Source of the DNA: Gyromitra esculenta
Taxonomy: Eukaryota > Ascomycota > Pezizomycetes > Pezizales > Discinaceae
Direction: 5' to 3'
NCBI GenBank assembly: GCA_038503075.1
Contig: JBCAML010000010.1
Location: 62,001 to 126,000 of the forward strand
DNA: 64,000 nucleotides
The notes under the pieces are model-generated. The model was not told where the DNA came from and ran no database searches. It saw only the letters and a list, made by a program, of their open reading frames with translations. The translations under genes and the position numbers were made by a program. The stretch's first letter is position 1. Each line of letters starts with the position of its first letter. Positions 1-11,348 of this stretch are shown here, piece by piece.

Positions 1-585
1 TAACCCTCAAGCTACTTGGGAGAAAGTGGAAATGATCATCGTTTCCTGAATCTTCAATGCTGCATGTAGTTGAAGAAAGCCCATCTTGGCAGTTTCCCCC
101 CCTGTTGAGATAGGAGTTCAGACAGCAGTGAAACATATCTATCCCTTGCTTAATCTTCTATCAAGTTCTTGCTACTATAGACTCAGTGCTCGAATCACTG
201 GCTTGACCTCACCACCACTATTCGAGCATGAAGTCTCGTGACCTCCCCCCGGGCCAACATAGCCATCCCACACCCCGCCAATGATATCACCATTGGCGTC
301 TGAAGATCCTCAAGGTTAGTGGTAAGAATATGCGTCATAGCCGTCTGAATGAGCCGTGCTATATAAGGCCTGCTCTCCTCCCACCTACCAGCTTTCAAGC
401 CTGCCAAAAACAATTCCCAATATCATACCCTCCACTAGATTGTGCTAGCTGGTCTTGTATAACTTAGCTTCTATAAATCCTGTAATAATACCAATATACC
501 CTTCCATAAAGGAAGATATACCTTCTGCTAGTATATAGAGCAAAACCAAAACCAAAACCTACACAATCCGGAAGACAAAATTTAT
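1..585. other. intergenic, no supported gene
   Basis: I see no convincing gene here. A 72-residue minus-strand frame at 195-413 runs into no recognisable domain and has no plausible upstream exon inside the window. Just before the next ORF there is a short A/C-rich run with repeated aaaacc units (541-562), as often found in fungal 5' leaders. The window edge may cut a gene lying to the left. Confidence 0.5.
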
Positions 586-1092
586 ATGGCCTTAGAACCA
601 CCTCCGCTCCCTCAATGGGTCAAGGACTGTGTCTCGCGGTACAAACGAGTCAGCGAGGATCTGAAGCGCTGGCTAGTCAAGACCGTTGCCGCCATCGCAA
701 TTATCAGTAATCCAGCAGGTGCCAAACCGATTTTTGACGGGGTTTCAAGAATCGGCTTAGCACCTGGGGGAAGATCGTTCGCTGTCGCCCGTCTGAAGGG
801 TACTAGCGAATACCACCAGAAATTTCACGGTGGCTATTACAGTCTGGGAACCCGTAGCGGGATGCTTCGTATCTCGTTCCCCAGGCTACTGCAGCTTGTA
901 AGGGATGTTGCTGCCAGCCGGGTAAAAGTGCCCCGTCGGGTCCTGGACCAAGTAGAGGAGATTGTTCACTTGCGGGAAGCTGTGGCAAGACACTACTCGG
1001 GCTCGCTAGATCCTGGTGTTATTGGGAGGAATAAGACGCACCGGAAGGCGATCGAGGTTTATAGCGAGATTTTAAACATTCTTAGAGGTTGA
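586..1092 (+). CDS. short protein, possibly DUF6604-like
   Basis: This is a single-exon ORF of 168 residues starting at an ATG after an A/C-rich leader and ending in TGA. The N-terminus has a Tyr-Lys-Arg followed by a Trp-Leu helix (about residues 19-32). The second half has a Lys-Val-Pro step followed by an Ile-Val-His-Leu-Arg-type helix and a final His-containing helix. This order resembles the N-terminal DUF6604 domain of larger fungal proteins of unknown function, but I recall that layout only loosely and the match is inferred. Such proteins are usually several hundred residues, so this copy would be just the first domain, either a stand-alone gene or a truncated relic. It lies beyond the 3' end of the PKS on the opposite strand and has no evident biosynthetic role. 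Confidence 0.4.
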   Translation: MALEPPPLPQWVKDCVSRYKRVSEDLKRWLVKTVAAIAIISNPAGAKPIFDGVSRIGLAPGGRSFAVARLKGTSEYHQKFHGGYYSLGTRSGMLRISFPRLLQLVRDVAASRVKVPRRVLDQVEEIVHLREAVARHYSGSLDPGVIGRNKTHRKAIEVYSEILNILRG

Positions 1093-2053
1093 TAAATCCT
1101 TGGAAACTCGGATGGATGGAGTCAAGCCTTCCGTGGTGGGTGTCGCTTACGGGTCTATTATTGGTAGAGTCGGATACCACGTATCGGGTCTTTTCAGGAG
1201 ACTGGTTGCAGTTCGGGGCTACGGAATAGGGCTGAAGATTCTATCTGGGTCTTCCTTATGGCGAGCTTGTCGATGGAACTTCCAATCTAGTCTGGGCCTC
1301 TTTGGCGCCATGTGCTGAAGTTGAGATTGAATGATCATCCTCTCTATTCTGGGGTAGAGGTGAGGCTATAGACGAAACAGCTTTATGGTTGAACAAGATG
1401 GATCACGTTCTTTCCGTGCTTCAACAGTTAGAATTACCCAGGGTGCTAGTTACACTGTAAGGCCTCGAATCCAGCAACTCAGCGATAGACCTAAGTTTAA
1501 GACGTCACATTGTTTTCTTAAAGTCTCGTTAGTTTGTCTGGGAGGTTAGTTCCCTGGAGATTGAGATCAAGCAAGATATAGAGTAAATTTATTGAAGTTT
1601 AATAGAATCTTATTCCTCTTTGAACTCCTAAGTATCAAATAAATCAAGCCCACAAAAGAAATCTTCAAATCGTGATAATGAAAAGAGCAATTTCGCATGA
1701 AGAAAAAGGAAGAAAGGAAAAATAAAAACAAAAGAGATCCACCGCTTTGCTAAATACTCCAAAAACCAAAGGGCGCCAAATGCTCCCCAACAATTAGCAG
1801 CCCTGACCTATCGAGAAAATGTTCAATTTGTTCCATGATAACCAGAGAAGAGCCAACAGACCAAGATGAAAAAAGAGAAAAAGAGAAAGAAAGGAAAAAA
1901 GAAAAAACATATTCAGTATCTACCATCAACTGCAATTGCTCCGCTCGTCTTTCCCCAAAGATGTTAAGATTATTACAGTTGCTGCTAGACACCGTTTGAA
2001 ATCTAATTACTCTGTTTTTGCCCACCCACCCACCCTATTATAGGTCAATCTAT
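1093..2053. other. intergenic and PKS 3' flank
   Basis: No gene is supported between the DUF6604-like ORF and the PKS stop. The part next to the PKS (about 1680-1920) is purine-rich on the plus strand, that is pyrimidine-rich in the sense of PKS transcription, as expected for a 3' untranslated region. A minus-strand frame at 1750-2025 is a low-complexity Ser/Phe translation of this tract and was not accepted. Confidence 0.5.
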
Positions 2054-5000
2054 CTAAGCTTCTAAGATGCGACACGCCTCGCTAATACCCGCTGAAACAG
2101 CAGCAACCTGTAACTAATCAGTATTTGATTCATCCGTTATCGTATCGAAAGGAGTACTCACATTCTTCTGATCGAATGGTTCAAAGTGGTTACCCGGAAT
2201 ATCAATAACCGGGACCTTTGAGCCTGTCAAGCCTTCCCATCCCTTGGTTGCCAGTGTCACATCGCTTCTGTTCTCCAGCCACTCATGTGGAGCACAGTTC
2301 AGTCCCTTAGTTGGGTATCCCTCACGGCTCCTCAACAGGATCAATTTCGGATTCGGGCCCGCAGCGGCAGGGCGGTAGTTGACAAGGTTGCGGGTATTGT
2401 TCTCGAATTGAGCTTTGATAAGGGACTCGATCTTCTGGCGGGATGCATTACCGCCCGACTGGGAAGTCTTCGAGACAGCGGCGATGACCTCTGCAGGGAG
2501 GCCCTGGTGGTTGACGGGTGGCGGGGAATCGATCAGGACTACACCAGTGACGGATTTACCAGCCTTCAGGAGTTGGCGAGCGGCTTCGAAAGCAACGGCA
2601 CCACCGTAAGACCAGCCTATATGAAGAATTATGTTAGAGAATGCTGACGCAGTTAGAGATGGGTAAGGGTACTCACCACCGAGGATGTATGGTCCGGCAT
2701 TTGTCTGCTGAATCTCCTTAGCATAGGCAGCTGCCATCTCTGTAAGTCCGCCAGCCCATTGCTCGGATTCGAAGAAGCGTGGGTTATAGAATCCCCAAGT
2801 ATTGCGCTCCAAGGAGCTCAGGCGCTGGTAGTAGTTGCACATGCCACTTCCGTCGTGGATTAGGAACAAAGATGCATTGGCACTAGCTCTGGTCTGAAGA
2901 GATACCGGGTTGGAGGTCATCTGCAGCATTTTCTTTAGCTCGGTGGTATCGTCCTTAGCGGGCGGCGCCTGGGTAGGCGCAGGGGCAGAAGGGCGAGGCA
3001 TCATCTTGGTGATCAGCGACTCAAAGTCCTGGATGGTCTTGCATTCACCGAAGGTATCAGGCGAGATATCAATCCCAACACTCTGCTTCAAGGCGTGAAG
3101 AACTTCAATGGAGGTCAGAGAGTCGAGTCCAAGAGATTCAAGGTCGGTATCGGCTTGCATGTCACTGGCGGACACTCCGAGAATGGTCTCCAAGAATCCC
3201 TTAACATCGAGGACAGCGGGTCCCGAGGGAGGGCTGGGAGGAGGAGTATCCACAGCAGCGGGTGCTTGTTGGATCGGTGCTGGAGGTGCTGCGCTCTGGG
3301 CAGGCATGTGCTTGGTGATAGCATCCTCGAGATCCTTAACAGTGTGGCAAGCAGCTAGCTTAGAAGAATCAATAGAGACCTGGCTGAATGTAGCCTTCAA
3401 CTTATCCGCAATCTCGAAAATCATGAGCGAATCAACACCGAGGGCTTCCATCTCAGTGGATGAAGTCACAGTCTCAATACCAACACCGCAGACATCAGCG
3501 ATACACCTAGCAACCTGTCCAACAATATCGACAGCCGGCGCAGCAACCTGAGCAACCTGGGCGGCCTGAGGGGCAGCTGCGCGCTGAGTAGCAGGAGCGG
3601 AGACAGCTGCGGGAATGGAGTGCTGAACCTTCTTTCCAAGAGCATGAGCAAGATGAGCACGGAACTTGGCAAGCTTGACCTTCTTGAAGTGCATTCCCTT
3701 AATCGCACCAACAATCTTGCCTGCTGAGTTCGCGGCATAGGCATCGGCAATGTATGTGCTCTCCTTTGCGAGATACACGACACTGCAGAAAACACCGAAA
3801 GTATCATCATAGTCAATCTCGTCATAGAGCATCTTGGCCTGTCCGACCTCGTTACAGATACAAGCGTCCTCAGCAGTAACAGCGCTGTTGGCAATGAAAC
3901 CAGCGGCATGGAGGAGCGTATCCATGAACACGGGATGAACAACATATTTCCCACTCTTGTAGCCGGAAGGCATTTGGACGACTGCGAATCCCTCAGTACC
4001 GGTCTGATCGATAGTCATGGACTTAACTGTCTGATATGGTTTGGAGTAAGACACAACACGAGGGAAAATGATTTCATAGAGCATGCGAGTGTGGATGGTT
4101 TCTGGTCCCTGGCGGCCATTGGAAGTGAAGATCGAGATCTTGCTGCGGTCAAGCTTGAGACCACGGCGGTTGAATTTGTGCTCGATGCCAGCCTTGGGGC
4201 TCTGTTTCAGCTCACCGGAACAATGGAGTTGGGAAACATCCGGATTGTCAGTGTAGGAACCGACAGTGAAGGAGCTATCACCAGTCAAGCTGTCGAGCTT
4301 CAAAGTGACACGAACGATCTTGTTGGAGCCGTCTTCATAGACCAATGGGTGAGAATACTTGACCTTGCTGAGTGTGTGAAGGGCTGCGGCAGTCCCGTGA
4401 ACACCGAATGCGGCGGACGACATGGCAAGCTCATGGTAGACAGAGGCAGGGCAAAGCGCTGCACCACCAACTTGATGACCGGTGATGAACGAAGCAAGCT
4501 GCGAGATCGGAGTCTCGAAAATCCCATCGACACCTTCAGCTGGAAGTTGAATGCAAGATGCAAGCATGGCATAACCGGTCGACATGGAATTCTTTGAAGG
4601 GGCAGGCGTAGACTCGGTAACCGCAGATGCTTGTTTATGCTCTTTGTAGTCAATCCAGAATTCCTTATCCTCGAAGGGGTATGATGGGATATCAACACAT
4701 TTGGCCAAAGAGCCAGCATAAACTTCGCGCCATTTGGCAGGGAATCCAGACAGAAAAAGCCCGGAAAGTGAGTCCGAAAGGGTAACCCATGAGTCCTTGG
4801 TCTTATGCATGGATGGGATAAACTCGGCACCAGAAGCGGCAGCGGAAGACCCAAGAGTGGATCTGACCATAGGCAGAGAGATCGGGTGAGGACCAATTTC
4901 AATGTAGCGGACGTTACCAGAGAAGCCAGGAAGAGCTGTGATCTGCTGAATCTCCTCGGCGAATCGTACTGCTTGGCGGGCATGTTTTGCGAAGTATTCT

Positions 5001-8000
5001 GCGTTGATATCGGAAGAGTCAATGATTTTACCGAGAACATTGGACCCAGTAACAATCTTAGGTGCTGAAATCTTGATAGATCCGGCAAGCGCTGTGAGTG
5101 GCTCAAGGATAGGATCCATAGCTGCGGAGTGGTATCCATAAGGAACATCTAGCTTGATGCATTTGGCAATGGAGTTCTCCTTGAGGTGAGCGCGAAGGGT
5201 ATCGATTTGCTCAATGGCACCTGCAACAACGCAATCGGCAGTGCTGTTGCGGCATGCAACGGCGAGGTCAGGCAGATCAGAGCGAGACTTAAGAATCTCC
5301 TCAACTTTCTCCGGAGGGGCGTTTACAGCCAACATACCGCTAGCGGAAGGCTTGCAAAGGTCTGCCATCATACGAGCGCGGTTGGCCACAATCTTAAGAG
5401 CATCAGTAAAGGTGATCACTTCTGAGATAGCGAGAGCGGCGTATTCTCCAAGACTATTATAAAAGTTAGTAACTAATCATTGATGCTAGATGGAGGGATA
5501 ACTACCTATGCCCCAACACGGCATCAGGTTGAAGACCGAAAGAAATCCACAGCTTGGCCAAAGCGTACTCCAAAACAAAGATAGTGCACTGGAAAGCTTC
5601 GACCCTTTGTTTGGGGGTCAAATCTGGCTCAACACCGTCTGCAGCATTCATGATAGGCAAAACACCCACAAACCCGAGACCAACAAGGTTTGAATGAGCC
5701 TGCTCGACAATGTCACGGAAGACAGGAGAGGTTTGGATCAAACTGCGGCCCATACCGAGGTACTGGCTCCCCTGTCCTGAAAAGACAAAGACAGTCTTAG
5801 AGCTCTCGCTCTTAGCAGGGAGCTGCTTGGGTGAAGCCTTCTCAAGCTCGGCAATCAGGCTATCGAAAGAGGTCGCGGTAACAGCGATACGATGATTGAA
5901 AGGCTGACGACGAGCAGTAGCAGTGTAGCAGACATCCTCAAGCGAGAGAGTATCTTTGTTCTCCTTAAGGTAGTTGACATACCTGTGCCTAAGGTTCTCG
6001 AGGGCGTTCTTGTTCTTTGCTGTCAAGGCGAATAAGTGAGCCTTGCGAGAGAGCTCAACTGGCTTCTCGGTGTCTTCAGGGGCTTCCTCGAGGAGAAGAA
6101 CACCATTGGATCCAGCGGCACCGAAGTTGTTGAGCAATGCAAGACGGCGAGCACCTTCCTTGTGAGGGTTCCAGTGGAGGTTGCTACGGGCAATGTTGAC
6201 ACCGTCAACTCCCAATGGGGCGATCTTAGGATTGAGGGTCTTGAGGGAGATCTGCTTAGGGATAGTCTTGTGTCTCAACATGAGCAGCAATTTCGACAGA
6301 CCAGCTGATCCAGAGGCAGCTTCACAATGTCCGATATTTGCCTTCACTGAGGTGATGTGCAGCGGCCTATCAGATGTCCTAGTCTTCGCAAATGTTCCAC
6401 GGAGCGATGCCAATTCAGCGGGGTCACCAGCTTGAGTTCCAGTTCCATGGGCCTCAATGACGCTGATATCCAAAGGATCAACACCAGTCTCTTTAAGGAG
6501 GCGCTGGAACAGGACCTGCTGGGTGGCTGCGTGAGGGTGAGTGATAGAGTGTGCTTCACCGGACTGGTTGACCTGGACACCACGGATAACACCAAGAATC
6601 TGATCATTTTCTGCGACGGCATCGGAGAGACGCTTGAGGACGAACATGCCGCAACCTTCAGAACGGCAGTAACCATCGGCAGACTCATCGAAAGCCTTGC
6701 ACTGACCAGTAGGAGATAGGAAATGGGCGCGGTCAAGACCAAGGTACATCTGTAACTCGAGTTAGGGCTGACCAATATGCAATGGGGGTGGAAGACTTAC
6801 ATCAGGACTGGCAATCACATTAACACCACCAGCAACCGCAGCATTACAGTCTCCGGCCTCCAAAGCACGGCAAGCCTGATAGATAGCAATCAAAGATGAA
6901 GAGCAAGCAGTATCGACAACGAGCGAGGGACCGCTCAACTTGAGTGCATATGAGATACGTCCGCTGAGGAAAGCCCTCAAGTTACCAGTGCTGTAGTAGA
7001 CATCAATGTCATCGCGCAGGTTCTCGGTATAATCGCCAGTAGCAACACCGACATAGCAGCCGAAAGATTCACGGGCGAAAGTATCAGTGGTATCAGCAAC
7101 ATAGCCGGCGTTTTCGATAGCGGTATACGCAGTCTGAAGGAGTACACGCTGTTGAGGGTCAAGAGACTTGGCTTCACGAGGGGAGATGTTGAAGAACGTG
7201 TTATCGAATGCCGCCGGGTTCTTCAAAAAGTTGCCGAACTTAGTGCCCATAGACCTCACAGGCTTGTTGGAATTGCCAGAAGGATCATAGTAGTTGGAGA
7301 CGTCGAAGCGGGAGTACGGGATCTAGAATTATCAGCAAAACGGAATCATCAAATATCACTCATGATTTGGAATACCAACCTCGGAAACAGTGTTAAGACC
7401 CTCTTCAAGAACCCTCCATAGCCCAGCAACATCAGTCGCACCAGGCATATTAACACCCATCCCGACGATAGCAATACCATCTTCAGGCTTGAACCTAAGC
7501 GGCTTCGTGCTGGCGAAAGTTGCAGCGGCATCGGAAGTGTGCGACAGATCAACCAGGCTGATATTCTGGTGTGGTGGCTTCTGTGCCTGGAAAACGGACC
7601 CAGTGCCGGGGCCAAAGTTGACAACGTTGATCTGGGTAGTCTCTGCGATCTTGATAGCATCGGCAATCATGTGCTCAACCGTTTTGTCCCAGTTGACGCA
7701 CTCAATGAGGACCATGTCCAATACCAACTCGAGGAGAGACTTGTCGGAAGTAGCAGATGACAACAACTTTCCATCGACAGTCGAACGAAGCGGGATCTTG
7801 GCTTCATCGAGAGAGGGGAATTTGAGGTGACGCCTAGTCAAGTCGGCCTGAACTTTCGCCTTGACACCCTCGAGAGCCTTTCCACCATGGTAAAGAGTAT
7901 GCACGTTCGTGAAGCGGGTGCTGAACTTCCCAGCAACCTCCTCAATCTGGAAGCGTGCGAGGATATCGCCGCGGCCCGAAATAGTGACAACTTTCTCAGA

Positions 8001-8804
8001 AGAGACGGCAGTCAGGTGAAGAAGAGGGCCAGTGGACTGATCAAACCCATAGAGAATAATGTGAGCAAGCAGATCGAGAAGCAAAGACAACAAAATCTCC
8101 CAGGAAGAAGCATTGGGCGAGGAAGCTAAGGAGATAGAATACGACGACGGGGAGGGGGAAGGGGGAGGAGAAGATTTTCTGGATTGACTGACCGTCTTGT
8201 TGAACGCTGCAATGCGCTCGAGAGCGACTTCCCTAGCCCACCCGAAAACAACCAAGCCCCAAGACAACAGTTCCTTCTCGCCCTCAGGTCTCTCAGACAA
8301 CCTGTACAATTCGGTCTCATATCCGATCCACACTGCAAGCTTGAAAGCCTCAACGCTGTTAGACAGAAAGTCGACAGTGGTGTGCGATGAAGCCACAACC
8401 GACGCGGCCAAAGATCCCGAACAAAAGCCGGCAACCTCGGAGAATGAAGTTAATACATTGTCGAACGAAATCTCGGGAGTCGACTCGATGTAAGAGAGGT
8501 AACGGAGAAGTTGGAACAAGCACAAGCTAGTTCCTTGGATAACGCAAGACGATTGGTACTTCTCTTTCGGCTCGAGCAATGATTGCGGAGTGGGGAAATC
8601 CGCAAGGTCGACGCCAATAGTGGTACGCTCCTCGGCAGTCAAGCTGGAGAGTTCACCGATAAAAGCATGGTAAGCTGCGTTAAGGAGGAGAGAACCGGAG
8701 GCGGACGAGGCATCCTTAGCGGCGACAGTGCGTGCCTTAGGAGTGAAGAGGGCAAGAGAACCCTGACCAGCGAACACGGGGATGTTGGCGGTGCTTGAAG
8801 TCAT
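2054..8804 (-). CDS. non-reducing polyketide synthase, SAT-KS-AT-PT-ACP-ACP-TE
   Basis: This iterative type I PKS makes an aromatic polyketide in the cytosol. Exons are 8804-7380, 7322-6801, 6749-5506, 5453-2677, 2616-2162 and 2107-2054, giving 2158 residues. Key residues are: SAT Cys128 (GFCSGS); KS Cys615 (DTACSS), His750 (HGTGT) and His790; AT Ser1064 (GHSLGE, created by splicing); PT His1390 (GHQVGG) and Asp1575; ACP Ser1739 (GVDSL) and Ser1842 (GLDSL); TE Ser1992 (GWSYGG) and His2133 (GNHFEPF). There are no reducing or methyltransferase domains. The architecture and the TE motif after its serine (LIDSP..P) fit orsellinic-acid-type synthases; product chain length is inferred. The 8804 ATG has an A-rich context and starts directly at the SAT fold; an upstream ATG at 8891 would add 29 unlike residues. 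Two introns are easily missed: 2617-2676 is in-frame and stop-free, and 2108-2161 hides the true C-terminus. The gene is divergent from the reductase at 11349. Confidence 0.96.
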
Positions 8805-8919
8805 TTTTGCGGGAAGTAATTTCGTTTCTTGGGGAAAGAATTGAAAAGTTGAGGATGGGTCGCGAGGAGGAGGAAGATGATCAAATATCACAAATCAAGA
8901 GGAGTGAAGATGGTAGTCA

Positions 8920-9033
8920 AGATACTGGGGAATATCTTGTTGATGGAAGTAGATGAGATATGGGGAGTATCTCTTCTGATATAGAAATCGATAGATAGAG
9001 AGGAGGATGTAGAGGAGATATGGGGAGTATCTC
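8920..9033. promoter_or_regulatory. three copies of a near-palindromic motif upstream of the PKS
   Basis: Two identical 19-bp copies, GAGATATGGGGAGTATCTC, lie at 8955-8973 and 9015-9033, exactly 60 bp apart. A degenerate third copy lies at 8920-8937 (gatactggggaatatc core). Each has inverted GAGATA/TATCTC arms around a GGGGA centre, as expected for a dimeric factor, and each contains a GATA core on both strands. They lie 115-230 bp upstream of the PKS start codon. The flanks are partly duplicated as well, so a simple tandem duplication is possible. A binding role is inferred. Confidence 0.5.
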
Positions 9034-9149
9034 TTCGACTATAGATGAGGTGAATGAGGAGTGATTGTGATGCTGAATGAACAAGATGGAGAAGCAAAAA
9101 AGGTGAAGAGAAGTCGCAGTATCTATAGTTTGAACTCGTTCAATTACCG

Positions 9150-9617
9150 TCACCAAAATTCATCATCAGTCGTGAAGTAGGGCCCCGTAACAAGCGTACC
9201 TACAATACGGTATAGAGTATCGATATCCGGAAAAGGCGTACTGAGTTCAGAGGCCGGTTGGGTTACTCCGAACTCGGTGCACATCGCCGAAAGACTAGAG
9301 ATGTTCCTGTATATCGCAGGTATGGTGTTCGATGCCTCAGAGCTCCGCCAAACGGTGGTAATAATAGCACGAACCTGGCACACAACCCAGCACTCGCCTA
9401 GAATGGGGGTAAACAGGGCAGGGTGAGATACGAAGGGCGCAGGGTGAGCAGAAGGGGGACTGCCCTGCTGCTCGGTAGCTTCATCCGTGCCCATCTTCAG
9501 CAGTTTGCAATAATTTACCCAGTCCGATCTGTGGAGTAGTGATTTGTGGGCAGGTTTTAATAATGTCTTGGCGTTTCTAGTAGATCCGAGTAACCTTGAG
9601 TCCGATCTTCTCCCCAC
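9150..9617 (-). CDS. uncertain ORF in the PKS-reductase intergenic region
   Basis: This is an open frame of about 155 codons on the PKS strand. It begins at a GTG; the first ATG leaves about 115 residues. It has no recognisable domain. Composition is protein-like, with a Pro/Ser/His-rich linker followed by a helical part containing several Trp and Cys and ending in Phe-Trp. It might be the 3' part of a regulator or a decayed gene, but no upstream exon with a zinc-cluster or other DNA-binding motif was found between here and the divergent reductase gene. Confidence 0.2.
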   Translation of the reverse strand: MGRRSDSRLLGSTRNAKTLLKPAHKSLLHRSDWVNYCKLLKMGTDEATEQQGSPPSAHPAPFVSHPALFTPILGECWVVCQVRAIITTVWRSSEASNTIPAIYRNISSLSAMCTEFGVTQPASELSTPFPDIDTLYRIVGTLVTGPYFTTDDEFW

Positions 9618-11348
9618 CCTTCACCCTATTCTCGCATAGAACAGCCCTTTGAATCAACACTTCAACGTCCCGCTGCAGGGTCTGTCGCGCATGTGTCTTA
9701 AGATGAGCTGCTTCGTGATCAGCAGCTGTTGATAATATCCCACATCCGCCAAAACACTCAATTCAGGGTCCTGCAGCTGTATAGGCACACGAACGGCCTT
9801 GGCTGGTACTCGATCGATTTAATACGATTCGATATAGCGTAGCTGGACTCTGCTAGGTGTCTTTTTCGGTTAGTTCGATACTCCCAGCTCTGCGGTTCTG
9901 TTCCAACCTTAACGGCTCAGGTGCATACCACCGTAAAAAGTCTCAACGCCTATGCTTACCCCCTTTGGTGTATGGTGATTTTGACAGAGTACCTCTAGTC
10001 AAGTGCAGTTACCAATACTCGAGTGCTGTCGCTTTCCATATTTCTATGAATAGTCACACCTATAGAGCGATAGCCCTCATACCCTATCGCGCCTTAGGCT
10101 CCGCGCCTGATCTCTATACCATATAGATCACTAATACCACCAATTGGCGTGTTACAAATCCAAAGATCTCCACAAGCAAGCCTTCCCGAACTGCTACAGC
10201 AAGCACCCTATTCCATCTCAACTCAGGGACTGCAGTACCCGATCATCGATCCTGCACCTGTAAACTCCATGCAGTGCTACCAGATCCACGGATTCACAAA
10301 AGCTTAGCGAACGAACCTGAAACAAGGCATCCCATACCCATCTTTACCTTGTCCCCCTGTCCCAGGGTCGTTCTGGTTACTCCACGCCACAATTCAACGT
10401 CCAAGATCGGGAACCCCTTTGAGCAGCTGCAGGTATCTAGCCTCCCCCCCCTCCCCCTCCCCCTAACTAACCAATTGCAATAGTAACCCGGGGTTTTATT
10501 TCCCCAACCGTGCCCTGCAGCTGTCGGCCATCAGTGACTCTCTAGACACGGAAAATCAATACTCCTTGGAGTATGACGTCTCATGTTGTATTTTTCAGGG
10601 CGATCGAAGAAAAAAAACGTGACTAGCCACCCGCGCCGATGATCTGCGCGTGCATCCCGATATAAACGGTGGCATAATACGGGGGCTCATTCTATCCTAG
10701 CCATGATTTAACCTCGACAGGCGAACAGCTGATAATTGAAGCAGGGCTTACACTTCGACCTGTCTGGTCTGGTCAAAAAAAACCTGCTTACTGGAATGCA
10801 GGGAAATGTTAATAATAACGGCTTACCCTGGACTGGCTTGCGATTCTGTTCAAAACCATAAAGCCGATGTACTAGTCAAAAGTCCGACGGAAACACCACA
10901 ACTCCGGGAATAACAAAATTGATATTGTGGCAGGCAGGGACGTTGGTATTAGTAGTAGCATTCCTTCTTGTGATCATGTTCACTTTCATCTGAAGAATGA
11001 ATAGTTCAGCCCCAAACTAGTAACATTTACTTGGGTCCCGCCAAGAGTGACCCGGCCTGGAGGAAAAGTATAATTCCGAGTGCGAATTAGTGAACAATCA
11101 CCGGAACTTGCTGTCTTCAAATATATACATGCATGTATCTTCCCAATTGTTTCGTTGGAAATCCAGCATGAGGTTTGTTAGGAAGCAATAGCATACACAG
11201 AATCCTACAATTTCCTCTATACCGTCATATCCGCGTCCAAACCTAGACAACCCGAATCGATTGGTTGATTGCCTACCTCCACTCACTTAGAGAGAAATTC
11301 GTTATAAAAAACCCAACTTCGGGGAAGTTAAAGAAAAAAACCACAATC
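9618..11348. other. divergent promoter region of the reductase
   Basis: No gene is supported. The stretch forms most of the spacer between the divergent PKS and reductase genes. A TATA-like gttataaaaaa at 11300-11310 lies about 40 bp upstream of the reductase ATG at 11349. A pyrimidine-rich run of C and T lies near 10440-10465. The PKS-proximal repeated motif was not seen on this side. Confidence 0.5.

Noticed and set aside
3908..4597. 229-codon plus-strand frame inside the PKS
   Set aside because: It is antisense to the PT domain of a well-supported gene, a shadow of the opposite strand.
8805..8891. Upstream in-frame ATG for the PKS at 8891
   Set aside because: It adds 29 Pro/Phe-rich residues before the SAT fold. 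The ATG at 8804 has an A-rich context and directly begins the conserved SAT start.
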